Made by a program: the position numbers and the translations under genes. A DNA stretch of 64,000 nt from Lumnitzera littorea (lineage: Eukaryota; Streptophyta; Magnoliopsida; Myrtales; Combretaceae), in NCBI GenBank assembly GCA_024138015.1, contig JAMXBB010000009.1:95774098-95838097 (forward strand). Reading direction: 5' to 3'. Under the pieces are notes generated by a model. It was given only the letters and a program-made list of their open reading frames with translations. It was not told the origin of the DNA and made no database searches. Within the stretch, counting starts at the first letter, position 1. Each line of letters begins with the position of its first letter. Positions 12,301 to 22,389 of the stretch are shown in pieces.

Positions 12301-14274
12301 GCAAGAGTGACTTATTAGTAATACTAAAATATGTCATTTTGAATATAAGTTATTATGTAATTAATCATTAAATAATCTACATTCATTTTCTTAACATTAA
12401 TGGTAAAAGAAAATATTATCAATCCAAGTCATACAATTAGGATTATTTACTAATAATTTCTGCAATAAGATTGACAAATTGCAATATGAGATAGTATACT
12501 ACTAGTAAAAATGAGCAATTAAGGAATAGTTAATTATAATTTTGTAATGAATGAATTTGATATTATTAGTTATCAATGAAAAAAAAAGTTGAAAAATAAT
12601 TTAAAAAATGTTATTAAAGTATTAAATGCATCTTGAAAAGATAGAATAACACTAATAAGATTTGAATACAAAAACTCATGTCTGAAAGGTGAACTCAAAT
12701 ACTAAATATTTAACTATGTTTAATATTATGTTATAACTTGTACTCTAAAATATATGATGTCTTATTTCACATTTTTAGGAGCTTGGGGGTGGAGGGCCTT
12801 TGTTCCACCAAAGTCATAAGGGACACATGATTTTATATGTAAGTGTGTACCATCGTCATCCTTATGAACACGACTAGTGTATGTAGGGTTGACGTGGTTG
12901 GAGAATAGTTACAAGCATGCCTTATAATACCACGCTTCAACGACTTTATAGAAGGCTTGAATACATGGAGGGATGTAATTAGAAAAAAAGTTGGGGGGAG
13001 TGAGAGGAGATCTTATTAGCTAACTAGCGCCCATGGCAATGAAGGAGCTTAGAGGATTGGTTTTACTATTTTTTAATTTAAGCCAGACGTTCTTCATCTG
13101 ATCACGTGTTTAATCCTTGAGTCAGATCTTCAACAACACAATTATAAGCAGATTTTAAATTTCAAGCTTTGATACAAGTGAAACCTCGTGATCATCCCAG
13201 CACGATTGACCAGAGAAAACAAGCAAATGAACGAGAACATAAGCAGTAGGATTTAAAAGGCAGCTTCTCTGCTGCCATGTGGCTCCATTCCCATAACCAT
13301 ACATCGTTATCTCTTCTAAAGTCTTCGAATAATCACTCAACTGGCATTATCATCATCATCATCATCATCTTATTATTTACCCTAGATCCTTTTCCTTGAC
13401 GTTGTAATATCACCTATCATAATCTTTTTTTTTTATACTGTCTTGTATCCTTGTCTATACCATATTACTACAATAATAAATCACAATCTCTTTTAATTTT
13501 ATTTTGGTTAACACGTTGAGAAAATGGGCTGCTACTGGATGTTGATAGCACACCTTCATTCAGTAGCTGGACGATAATATATTCACCCAAGCAACTATAG
13601 AGAGAGCACGAAAGAAACAACATGAGAAGCACACGAATTAGACGATAAAATAAAATACATATAAGGGCTAGATGCATTCATGCATTGCTTTATCGTACAA
13701 GTGTTATGGTGTTAAGGATTTTTTTTTTTTTTTTGCCATTTCCTGCATGTTGGGCATCTTTTCTCTATTCACTCTATTGAGAGGAAAGAGGAGGCATGAG
13801 GGTGAGATACACTCGTACAATAAGGAAGCTTTGATCGGCAGCACTGCAAGCTGCAATTTTTTTTTTTTTTTTTAATTACCTACGGTTCAGTTCGCCATAA
13901 CCTAATATCCCATATATGAACCTAACCATATTAAAAAATAACTAAGTCTGTCATTCAGTCAGGTTTGATCTAATTCTATTTGCAGTTATATCAGTATTTA
14001 TTTATTTTTCATTTTGTAAAAGGTTCCATCAATTTATTTACCTACCTCTTTGGCCAAAAAAATTTCCTTACCTACTTCTAAGTAACGAGATGTATCCTCC
14101 ACTAACTATGAACCCTTCTCCTTGAGCTTTCTATAGTTCAAGCCCATGGACAAGATTGCCAAGTAAAATCCCACCAGAATAGTTAATACAATCAACTCTT
14201 CCTGATTACATAAAAACTCAGCTTCAAAATCTCATAGTCAATCAGTTATATACTAGCAATCAACATACAATGTT
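9340..14274. other. AT-rich intergenic DNA, no gene recognised
   Basis: No reading frame here resembles a known protein and no transposon ends were found. Simple repeats are an AAAT run near 10,925-10,946, a CA-rich tract at about 11,537-11,560, an ATC trinucleotide run at 13,345-13,370, and two T tracts of about 16-17 nt near 13,719 and 13,857. The stretch 13,100-13,700 has a more even composition than its surroundings but shows no convincing exon. Confidence 0.4.
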
Positions 14275-14510
14275 TTTTTTTTTTTTTTTTCCATAAGAAA
14301 CAACTTTTATTCAAATTCAAAGAGAAGATAAAATTACTATTTTTAAAGATATTACACATCTCCTTACGACCTTGGGACGCAACCCATTCAGCACAAGCAT
14401 GTACTTTCCTAAAAATAAAATTGAAATAAGAAGAAAAAGAAGACCTAAGGTCTAAAATGTCTTGAATGACAAGACTAACTTTTCAAGAAGCTTTATTAGA
14501 ATCATGTAAC
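14275..14510 (-). mobile_element. 5'-truncated LINE 3' end (RNase H tail and poly-A)
   Basis: On the minus strand about 45 codons read as the end of a plant LINE RNase H (RVT_3) domain: a DLRSSFSSYFNFIF stretch followed by an ECVA-like WVASQGRK. A short 3' UTR contains AATAAA and ends in about 18 A residues, seen as the T tract at 14,275-14,292 on the plus strand. A poly-A end with severe 5' truncation is the usual outcome of target-primed reverse transcription. The 5' break sits just before the first readable gag codons of the Tat element. No clear target duplication was seen. Confidence 0.6.
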
Positions 14511-16609
14511 GACACCAGGCTAGTCGCCAACAATAAGACCCCCTTCACTAGGGGTGTCTAGGATGAAGTGTTAGCCCTAAACGATAAACTTTCATCCTTG
14601 GACCAATATGATGGTACATGAGACCCCAATAACCAACTTCTCCACTTTCACACCCTCATGAACCTTCACAGTCATGGGGATACTATAATGTGCAAAGCCT
14701 TCCTAGGCATGTTAAGGAAGGCAACACAGATGTGGTTTAACCACCTCTTCGACAACTCGATCAACTCCTTTGATGAGCTAGCCAAGAAGTTCTGTCACGA
14801 ACTGAGGACGGCTTAGTCATGGCAAACGTCGTATACTGTACGAAGAACCCTTGATTGGTTACCCTTCCAATCAAGAACCTTTCACACAATATACAAGGCT
14901 CTATAGCTACCAGTTTCCAAAGAACATCCAGATTCACATGATATCATCACACAAACATATTTATATAAAATTTGAGTTATAAAGCTTACAATACACAGAA
15001 GTCTATAATACTAAGATAAACAAAAGTACATGGGTAAGAGTCTATATAATTTGTTCCCTCTCAGTAAACAGGACAGCTCGCTCTTGCCCAAGTCCCCAAG
15101 CTAATCTGTGGCATCTCTCATTCTGCCTTTACAAACAAGTTATCCTGCAACAAAAGTCTAAAGGGGTGTAAGCCTAAGCTTAGTAAGCAAAACCCTCAGC
15201 CACACCACAAGGAAGTTATAATTACATTATATTCATGCATATGAATGAATGATCAACTAAAATGCTAAACAATACGTATAATTAACTAGTTCATATACGT
15301 AACTTAGATTTAATGCCCTCCGAAGTCAGGGTTGGAGTTTACACAGCACCAATCAGATCCAGGTATTATACTAGAACTTACTTTACTACAGAACTCTACA
15401 TTCCATACTTATATCAAATAATTTTTTTATTTTCAGAAAAACCCAAGTTCTAGCATAATTGTGAGTGGGCCTCTACAGTCCACACTCACCCTTAAACAGA
15501 GGTCTCTAGACTCGACCCTTAGCCAGGCGGTTGGTGCCTCCAACACCTAGTGTTCCCGTGGGGTAGGGTAAGGTCATTTTGTATGAGTGCACCGTACAGA
15601 ACCAAATAAATTAATAATATCAACCCCCGAATGGCCTTTCTTTACCTCCGTGTGATGTGATGGCTAGAATAGTATCCATGTTATGTATGTTAATGCATGT
15701 CCCAATTTCTTTTTATAGGCCGAGTATAATTAAGTTCAAATTATGCCGTGACCATCCAATAGTACACACAATTATTTTCTATACTACCATGTAATAAACA
15801 AAGCATTTTTTGTACTTAAGGTAAATTCACAATATAACACACTGTTACATACACAAGCATTTCCCCAAACCCCACACATTAGTCAATTAACAACAATATT
15901 TAAATCCACTATTTACAATCACAATCAAGCATGGAATCACAGGGTAAATACTCACTCGACCATAGCGACTCGCCCTAATCGTAGTAATCGATCGGAAGGT
16001 CCTCGCTCACCTTGGGGTCACCTGATCATTACGATTTGATAACACTAGTAAGTACTTGAATTAACTAATAATTCTAAACATCTAATTACCTAATTCTACT
16101 TAAATTACTATCAACTTTTACCAAGTGAAACTTTATTATCAATCGTATGTAACTTTTTCATTTTATTTCTAATATTTATGAATTTATAGTCTTTTTTCAT
16201 CGTTTTCGGACGTATATTCATACGGTGATATCTGTTTTTGATGTTAAGACCCCTATTTTACGTTATGAACTAAATTTATAGAAATTTTTAGCTATAACAC
16301 TTAAGTACTCTTATTACTTATATTTATATCTTTTATTCCTTAAATTCTTATAATTAAAGGAGTTTACTTTGTTATTACTAATTCATGTACTGAATTAGGT
16401 ATAATCTAATTTAGAAGGTGTATTAGGATTTACTAATTTAGGTACCTAATTACTTACACTTTTCTTATTTTTCTCATTTTCTGAACCTATGCTTATGCCA
16501 TCACTTACATCATCTTTTACGTATGGCATTGCTTATGTCATGACTTATGTCATGATGTGCTTACCTCATCATATGATTACATAAACCTTTCCTCATGCTT
16601 ATGTCATAT

Positions 16610-16654
16610 GTACGTGTATTATGTACGTGTATTATGTACGTGTATTATGTACAT
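16610..16654. repeat. 13-bp tandem repeat (about 3.5 copies)
   Basis: The unit GTACGTGTATTAT begins at 16,610, 16,623 and 16,636, followed by a partial copy. It lies inside the solo LTR and contains ACGT cores (GTACGTGT) in each copy. No function is claimed. Confidence 0.8.
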
Positions 16655-17392
16655 GTTACCTCTCCTCTTATACTTATGTACATATACCTTATACATATAT
16701 ATACTTATACATCTACTTAAATTTATACCGTATTTATATATGTATACCTACTCATATACCTATACGCCTAATTTCCTCTTAAGAAAATCTTCCCAATTTC
16801 ATCCTTTTGTATTTTTATGTATGTATTTAGTGTAGTATTTAGTGTAGTATACACATATATAGCTAGATATGGTCTTAATTCAAGTTATGTGCATGATAAA
16901 TACTCATTTACAAAGGTTCACATACTTGTATTCTCTTATGTGTACATACTTATAAGCATATACTCATGTCTTCTTTTCTTCTTCTTCATAATTTCTAATT
17001 TTTACACTTAAAGATGGAAACTTTGTTCTCTCTTCTTCAAGACAAAACTAAACACATAATTACTTATCTAATCCATCTAATTAACTAACTAATGAATAAC
17101 ATAAACCAACATAGAGTAAATTAAGTACATACTTTTAGTTGTGTTGAAATTAAGAAGACAAAAGTGAAGAAATGAAAGTGAAAGGGGAAGGTAAAGCCCA
17201 CAGCAATGGAGGGCAAATTTTGTTTTGTTTCTTTTGTTTGATTTTCATTATGGAAGACAACAAATGGTGAGGTTTAGAAGGGGGAGATGTGGACGGCAAC
17301 AATTGAGGAAAAGGAAAAAGAAAAATCAAAAGAAAAGAAAAGAAAAGCCATCATTAAGGAGTTAGATATTTTTCTTATCTTTTAGTCTTTTG

Positions 17393-17441
17393 TTGACTTT
17401 TCAAAATGTTGACTTTAGTCAACATGTGTTGACTTGGTCAA
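17393..17441. promoter_or_regulatory. Cluster of five W-box cores in the solo LTR
   Basis: TTGACT occurs at 17,393-17,398, 17,409-17,414 and 17,429-17,434. Its reverse complement AGTCAA is at 17,417-17,422 and GGTCAA at 17,436-17,441. TTGAC is the core bound by plant WRKY factors, and clustered or palindromic W boxes are typical of wound- and pathogen-responsive promoters. In minus orientation this block lies about 670-710 bp into the LTR, where U3 promoter sequence is expected. Binding and activity are inferred, not shown. Confidence 0.55.
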
Positions 17442-19019
17442 CTCTCCTTAAGCATATGTAAATTTGTGTACATAATGTAGTGATTAAGGGAAATTAAGGA
17501 AAAAATGAAGGAAATGAGAAGAAATGAGGTATTTGATGAATTGATTAGTAAACATAGTTGATGAGGTCTTACTTTAGGTCTTTATAGCTTATATATCTCA
17601 TTTGATAAACTACTTTGGATAACAAATGCAAAAAGTAGTAATTTGAGTATTAAAGTTCACTACATGTAACCTAATCTTCAACTATAACCCTAACTCTAAG
17701 TGAGACTATCTTAATCACATACTTAAGGGATAAATATAATCTATGACTCATTATCTTAGTTTCTAATGGATTACTTGAGGATTCGAATCATATAAGCGTG
17801 AATAAGGGTCATCTCTAACCTTTTACTAATGATTTGGCAAAATATGAGCATTATATTATCAATTAGGGTTTTAGGGTATATCATGTTGGATTAGTGCATG
17901 TATGTCTTTAAGGTAATCATTTTTAGGGTTTCCATCACTTTTGAATGAAATCGTTAGCATTTAGAAACATTTAGGGCAAAAAAGTTCTTTACGCGATTGC
18001 TTAATTCTTTTAAGGTTTTCACTTTCATTAGCCTTGTCAACTCCTAAATTGTCTAATATAGTTGAGTCTATTTCAAAAGCTAGGTTGATAATTTTAGGGG
18101 TTTACAAGTTCAGCCTCCATTTCATGGCTAGTAAGCCCCCGCCCAAGGACACATTGTCCTTGTACCTAATAAGGCAGGGTGAAGGTGAGTCCCTATGGAA
18201 TTACGTGTCCCGGTTCAATAAAGCCGTAGTCGAGATCCCTTAGCTGGATAAGGGAATCACTATCCATGTTGCATAGCTCGACATCTAACCCTCGAGAGAT
18301 TTCTTCCGATCACTTGTGAAGAACAAGCCAAAGACCATGGCCAACTTTTGGAACAAAGCTTAGAAGTACATTGACTCGGAAAATAACACTCGCGCCAGAC
18401 GTGATGCCAATTGAGAAAGGTAGGGCAAAAAGCAGGACAAAGAGAAATTGTTCGTAAAGGATTGCCTTGGCAATAGGTTGTTAGGCAGATCAGATGGGGA
18501 GAACTCGGGGAAAAAGAAGCATCAGGCTAAGCGCAATCCGCTCCTGCCCCCCATCTATACCTAGTACATGCCTTTGAATAGGCTGATTGCCCAAGTCTAT
18601 TTCGAAGTAAAGCACTAGAACTTGCTCTTAAGGCTGCAAAAAATGCAAGGGAACCCTAGTTGTCAGAACTCTAACAAATTATGTCAATTCCACGATAACC
18701 ATGGCCATACCACTGAAGAATGCTTCCAATTAAAGAATGCCATTGAATATGTCATCCAGCGTAGCTTCTTCAACAAATATGTAGACCATTAGAGGAGCGA
18801 TGATCACTTGGACAACAATGCAGATAGGGTACCTTGGAGGCATTGGATTGAGGATGTTTATGCCAAGCAGAATAACAATCACCGCAACAATCGCACCCCC
18901 AATGGCGTCATAAACGTGATCATAGGGGAACCTCACCTCGGGAGCCAACCGAGTACAAATAACTCAGTTAACGCCCCATCAGAGGTGTTGGTAGTAAGGG
19001 AGAAGAAATAGAAGTTAGA

Positions 19020-20004
19020 CACTTTCATCTCCTTTTCTAACGCCAACCTTGAAGGGGTTAATACCCCCAACCAAGATGCCCTAGTGATTGGGGCAAGGAT
19101 ATCAAAATTTAAGGTCTTAAAGATTTTGGTGGATATTGCTAATTCCACCGATGTACTCTTCCTCTATACATATGACAAGATGAGGAAGAAGTTACTAGTA
19201 AAGATGAAGTTGTATCACAACAATCTGATTAGCTTCTTAGTAGTATGGTCCAAGCCAAGGGCATCATCATGCTAGACATGAAACTTAGCAATGACAACCA
19301 CATGGCATAATGACCCGTAGAGTTCGTTGCGATAGATTACCTCTCCCCTTACAATGTGCTCTTTGGAAGACCAAGCATAAATGCATTTGGGATTATCGAA
19401 GGCCAAATTCCCGACCCTAACGGGGGTAGGAGTATGTAGGTGTGATCAGAAGTTCTCACGAGAGCTATATGTTAGGGCAGTTAAAGTCGATGGCGTCTTT
19501 GCCTTAGAAATAAGCTTGCAAGAGAGGCTAGCTAAGTAGGGCGAGCCTGGAGAAAAAACAGAAGATGTCCAGATTAGTGCCTCTCCCGATTAAACTACGA
19601 AAGTCAGGATTGAAACCTCAGCTAAAGTAAAGGAAGAAATCATTCCCTTCCTGTAAGTAAATTTAGATAGGTGTGCTTAGTTGGCATCAAACATGCCCGA
19701 AATTTCCCCCGATCTACCAGCCCACTGCCTCAACATTGACACCAAGCACGACCTATCAAACAAGAAAAGAGGCATTTCACCCTAAAACGGCAAGCCGCAA
19801 TCGAAAAGTGTAGAAGTTGCTTAAAGCAAGCTTTGTAAGCGAGGAAAAGTACTCGACGTGGCTAGCGCATGTGGTACTAGTTAAGAAGAAACATGAGAAG
19901 TGATGCATGTGTATTAATTATACCAACCTCAACAAAGCTTGCCCCAAAGATTGTTTCTCTCTCCCTAGGATCGGCTAGTTTGTCAATTCTACATTGATTA
20001 CGGC
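19020..20004 (+). pseudogene. Tat protease and N-terminal reverse transcriptase remnant
   Basis: The protease region reads ISKFKVLKILVD followed by IANSTDVLF, where Tat proteases have D(S/T)G plus SSAD. The catalytic triplet is therefore DIA and inactive. About 650 nt further an RT N-terminus is readable: a YSTWLAHVVLVKKKHEK stretch, then CINYTNLNKACPKDCFSLPRI and a VNST stretch, the Tat form of the RT entry motif. Homology stops at about 20,004, before the catalytic palm motifs. Several in-frame stops are present. Confidence 0.7.
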
Positions 20005-22340
20005 CTAAGGAGAGAGAAATAATCTTTGGTATTAGCTTGGTATTAGGGCCTCAATAACTCGAATAAGTTTTTGGTTCCCTTAAAAGGTCAGTAGCTGGTG
20101 TAAGAAGGTATTATGCATGAGGGTTAACTTGTTCTAAACTGGTTAGGTAGTCATGATGCACTTAACTAAGTTTTATAGGCTACAAAGTCTTGCCCTTGTG
20201 ATGGGACCAAAGCTTGGTATAGTCTTAGTTGAGCTCAAAGTCGCATCAACAATCAAAGATAGATTTAATCTTCTTAAGGTCTATAGATAATCCATCCTTG
20301 TTTACAATCTTCCCTTAAAAAGATACTTGTTTAAGACAAAACTTGCACTAAGAGAACTTGGCATATAGCTTCTTGACCTCTAACCTATTAAGAACCTCTC
20401 TCAAATGTTCTTCATGTTCTTCCTTACTCTTAGAGTAGACTAATGTATTATCAATAAATACCACCATAATTCTATCTAAGAAGTCTCTCAGCATTTTGTT
20501 TATCGAGTCTATGAAAGCATTCAATGCATTCGTTAATCCAAATGGCATGACTAGAAATTCATAAGCCTATATAGTGTTCTAAAGGCCATCTTAGGTATAT
20601 ATCCTTTATTTTGATTCTCAACAAATAATAACCTAACCTCAAGTCTATCTTTGAAAAACTTGAACTCCCTTAAGCTAATCAAATAAATCATCTATCTAAA
20701 CGAAGAGTTACTTATTCTTGATCGTAACATTGCTCAACTCTTGATAATCAATAGAAGGGCACTTACTACTATCTTTCTTCCTTACCAAAAGGAATGTAGG
20801 TTTGATGAAATTCTTGTCCTACCACTCTTGCAATTGCTTTCTCAAATTGACTAACACTATAAGTGCCATCCTATAAGATGCTTGGGATATTGAGGCTATT
20901 CTTGGTACCAAATCAATACAAAACTCAACTCCCTAAGTTGAAGGTAAACTAGGTAGATGCTCTAAGAAGACTTCTATGAACTTATTCACTATTGGAACCT
21001 TCCCCAGACCCATAAATTGACTTGATCCTACCATCATGACTACTAACCTACTAACATCCTACAACTCATAGGTAGAAAGCCCTATAAGCATATAAGTTTA
21101 CTACTCTTCATCGTCAAAAAGTAAAATAGACTAACTTGTTGTAGTAGCCTATTGTGGCAAAGTTCCTTAATAACCAGTTTGCTCCTAGAATTACATCAAA
21201 GTCAAATATCTCCGAGACATATAGATAAGCCGACATAACTTGTCCCCAAATCTCTACCTTAACACCAGAAATACAAATCTAGTTCAACAAGCATCTAAGG
21301 GAGAGCTCATACATAAGAATCAACCAACATTTCAAGTCTTAAATAACATTCATACATAAATTATTCTAATATGCATAACATAAATTGTTCCCAAATCTCT
21401 ACCTTAACACTTGAGATACAAATCCAGTTCAACTAGCACTTAAGGGAGAGCTCATACATAAGAATCAACCAACATTTCAAGTCTTAAATCACATTCATAC
21501 AGAAATGATTCTAATATGCGTGAGTGAGTGGCACTAGTATTAGACAATACATATGTCTAGTAAGATTTACCAAAAGCATACCTACCATGGCATTACTCCC
21601 CTAATTGTCCTAGTAAACCTATTACTACTATTAGAGTGCAAAAACTTAGGTAAGAGCTCTTTAGCTCAATCCTATTGTTACAACTCTAGTTGACTAGCTT
21701 TTACCTTGCGATCTTACATTTTACTAAGGTGCTAGCTACTATACTGAGACTAGTTGATTAACCATATTACACTTAAAGGTCATATGCACCCTCTATTTAC
21801 AGCGAAAACAAAATGTCTATAAGACAGTCTATGTCTTCTTTATGTACTCCCTACTAACATAGCTTACCTTTCCACAAGAAAAAATACACTCTATCAAACT
21901 ATCTATAATCCTTCAAATAATGAGGGCTATAACACTTAAGGCACCTAAGCCCTAAAGTAGGTGCTGGTAAAGGTAAAGCTAGCAATGAAAGAGCTAGCTT
22001 GATAGGTGGAGGCCTAATGAGTCTAACCATAGGTTTGACTAGTAAAAAGAACAATCTCTCACCCATGTATGAAAGTACAACTATTATAACAAGTCTCTTT
22101 CTTAGAACCACTTTTCTTTGAGTGGACTCTACTTTTACTTATGCTATCTTTTTCTTGCTCTTTTCCATCTTCTTCACTTTATTGTTTATAGCCAACTAAG
22201 TCTCCAAATCAAAAAACCGTACGTCATGATGTAGGACAGCTTCTAACCACCTAAAAATCCTTTTTACAGTAGGTACTTCATCAACTCTTTAAGCCTTTGG
22301 TGAATATAGACAACCCATTTTTTTCCTACTACAAGTATAT
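20005..22340 (-). mobile_element. Tekay-like Ty3/gypsy fragment (gag end, protease, RT)
   Basis: Minus-strand pieces run from gag towards RT with falling coordinates. A knuckle-like LRCLKCYSPHYLKDYR is near 21,900-22,110, and a decayed protease region follows. Next come a FIEVFLEHLPSLPST stretch (about 20,960-21,000), a KCPSIDYQELSNVTIKNK stretch, IDDLFDQLKG, then MPFGLTNALNAFIDS and VVFIDNTLVYSKSKEEHEEHL (20,348-20,548). The last motif has FIDN where FIDD is catalytic. The series of motifs is that of Tekay/Del chromoviruses. It ends near 20,240 after KFCLKQVSF; 20,005-20,240 is unassigned. Many stops are present, no LTR is joined to it, and it is clearly dead. Confidence 0.7.
21233..21520. 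repeat. 145-bp direct tandem duplication
   Basis: The segment 21,233-21,377 is repeated at 21,378-21,520 with a 145-bp period and roughly 90% identity. Both start ACATAA.TTGT.CCCAAATC and end with ATTCTAATATGC. It lies in the protease region of the minus-strand Tekay-like fragment, so one copy is probably original coding DNA and the other a local duplication. Confidence 0.85.
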
Positions 22341-22389
22341 CCTTTTTGCTAAATTCTAATTTTAGGAAAAAGACTAATAAATGAAAAAA

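Larger units (their letters stand above)
14793..18106 (-). mobile_element. Solo LTR (3,314 bp), Tekay/Del-like
   Basis: It starts TGTCACGAAC and ends GTTTACA on the plus strand and is flanked by perfect 5-bp duplications AGTTC (14,788-14,792 and 18,107-18,111). It interrupts the Tat gag. No coding region is present, so it is a solo LTR left by LTR-LTR recombination rather than a full element. Orientation is judged minus: the minus-strand end reads GTTCGTGACA, the usual 3' end of Tekay/Del-type LTRs, and a GCTTACTAAGCTTAGGCTTAC block sits close to it. An LTR length above 3 kb also suits Tekay/Del. Internally there are a 13-bp tandem repeat at 16,610-16,654 and a W-box cluster at 17,393-17,441. 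Confidence 0.85.
14532..18950 (+). pseudogene. Tat gag, split by a solo LTR
   Basis: The first part (14,532-14,792) reads as a Retrotrans_gag domain: TPFTRGV, then LDQYDGT, IMCKAFLGML and SFDELAKKF, with stops after GV and GT. The reading frame resumes exactly at 18,107 with SLHFMASK and a LIRQGEGESLWNYVSRFNK stretch, the conserved gag core. Further on, a CQFHDNHGHTTEEC-like zinc knuckle is readable near 18,680-18,725 and an ILVD protease stretch follows. The two halves join in frame when the LTR and one AGTTC copy are ignored. Several in-frame stops show decay independent of the insertion. Confidence 0.8.

Noticed and set aside
16557..17011. Two hydrophobic Tyr/Leu-rich plus-strand ORFs in the solo LTR
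   Set aside because: They arise from TA/TATG-rich low-complexity DNA within a non-coding LTR; no homology, and the LTR is defined by its target duplication.
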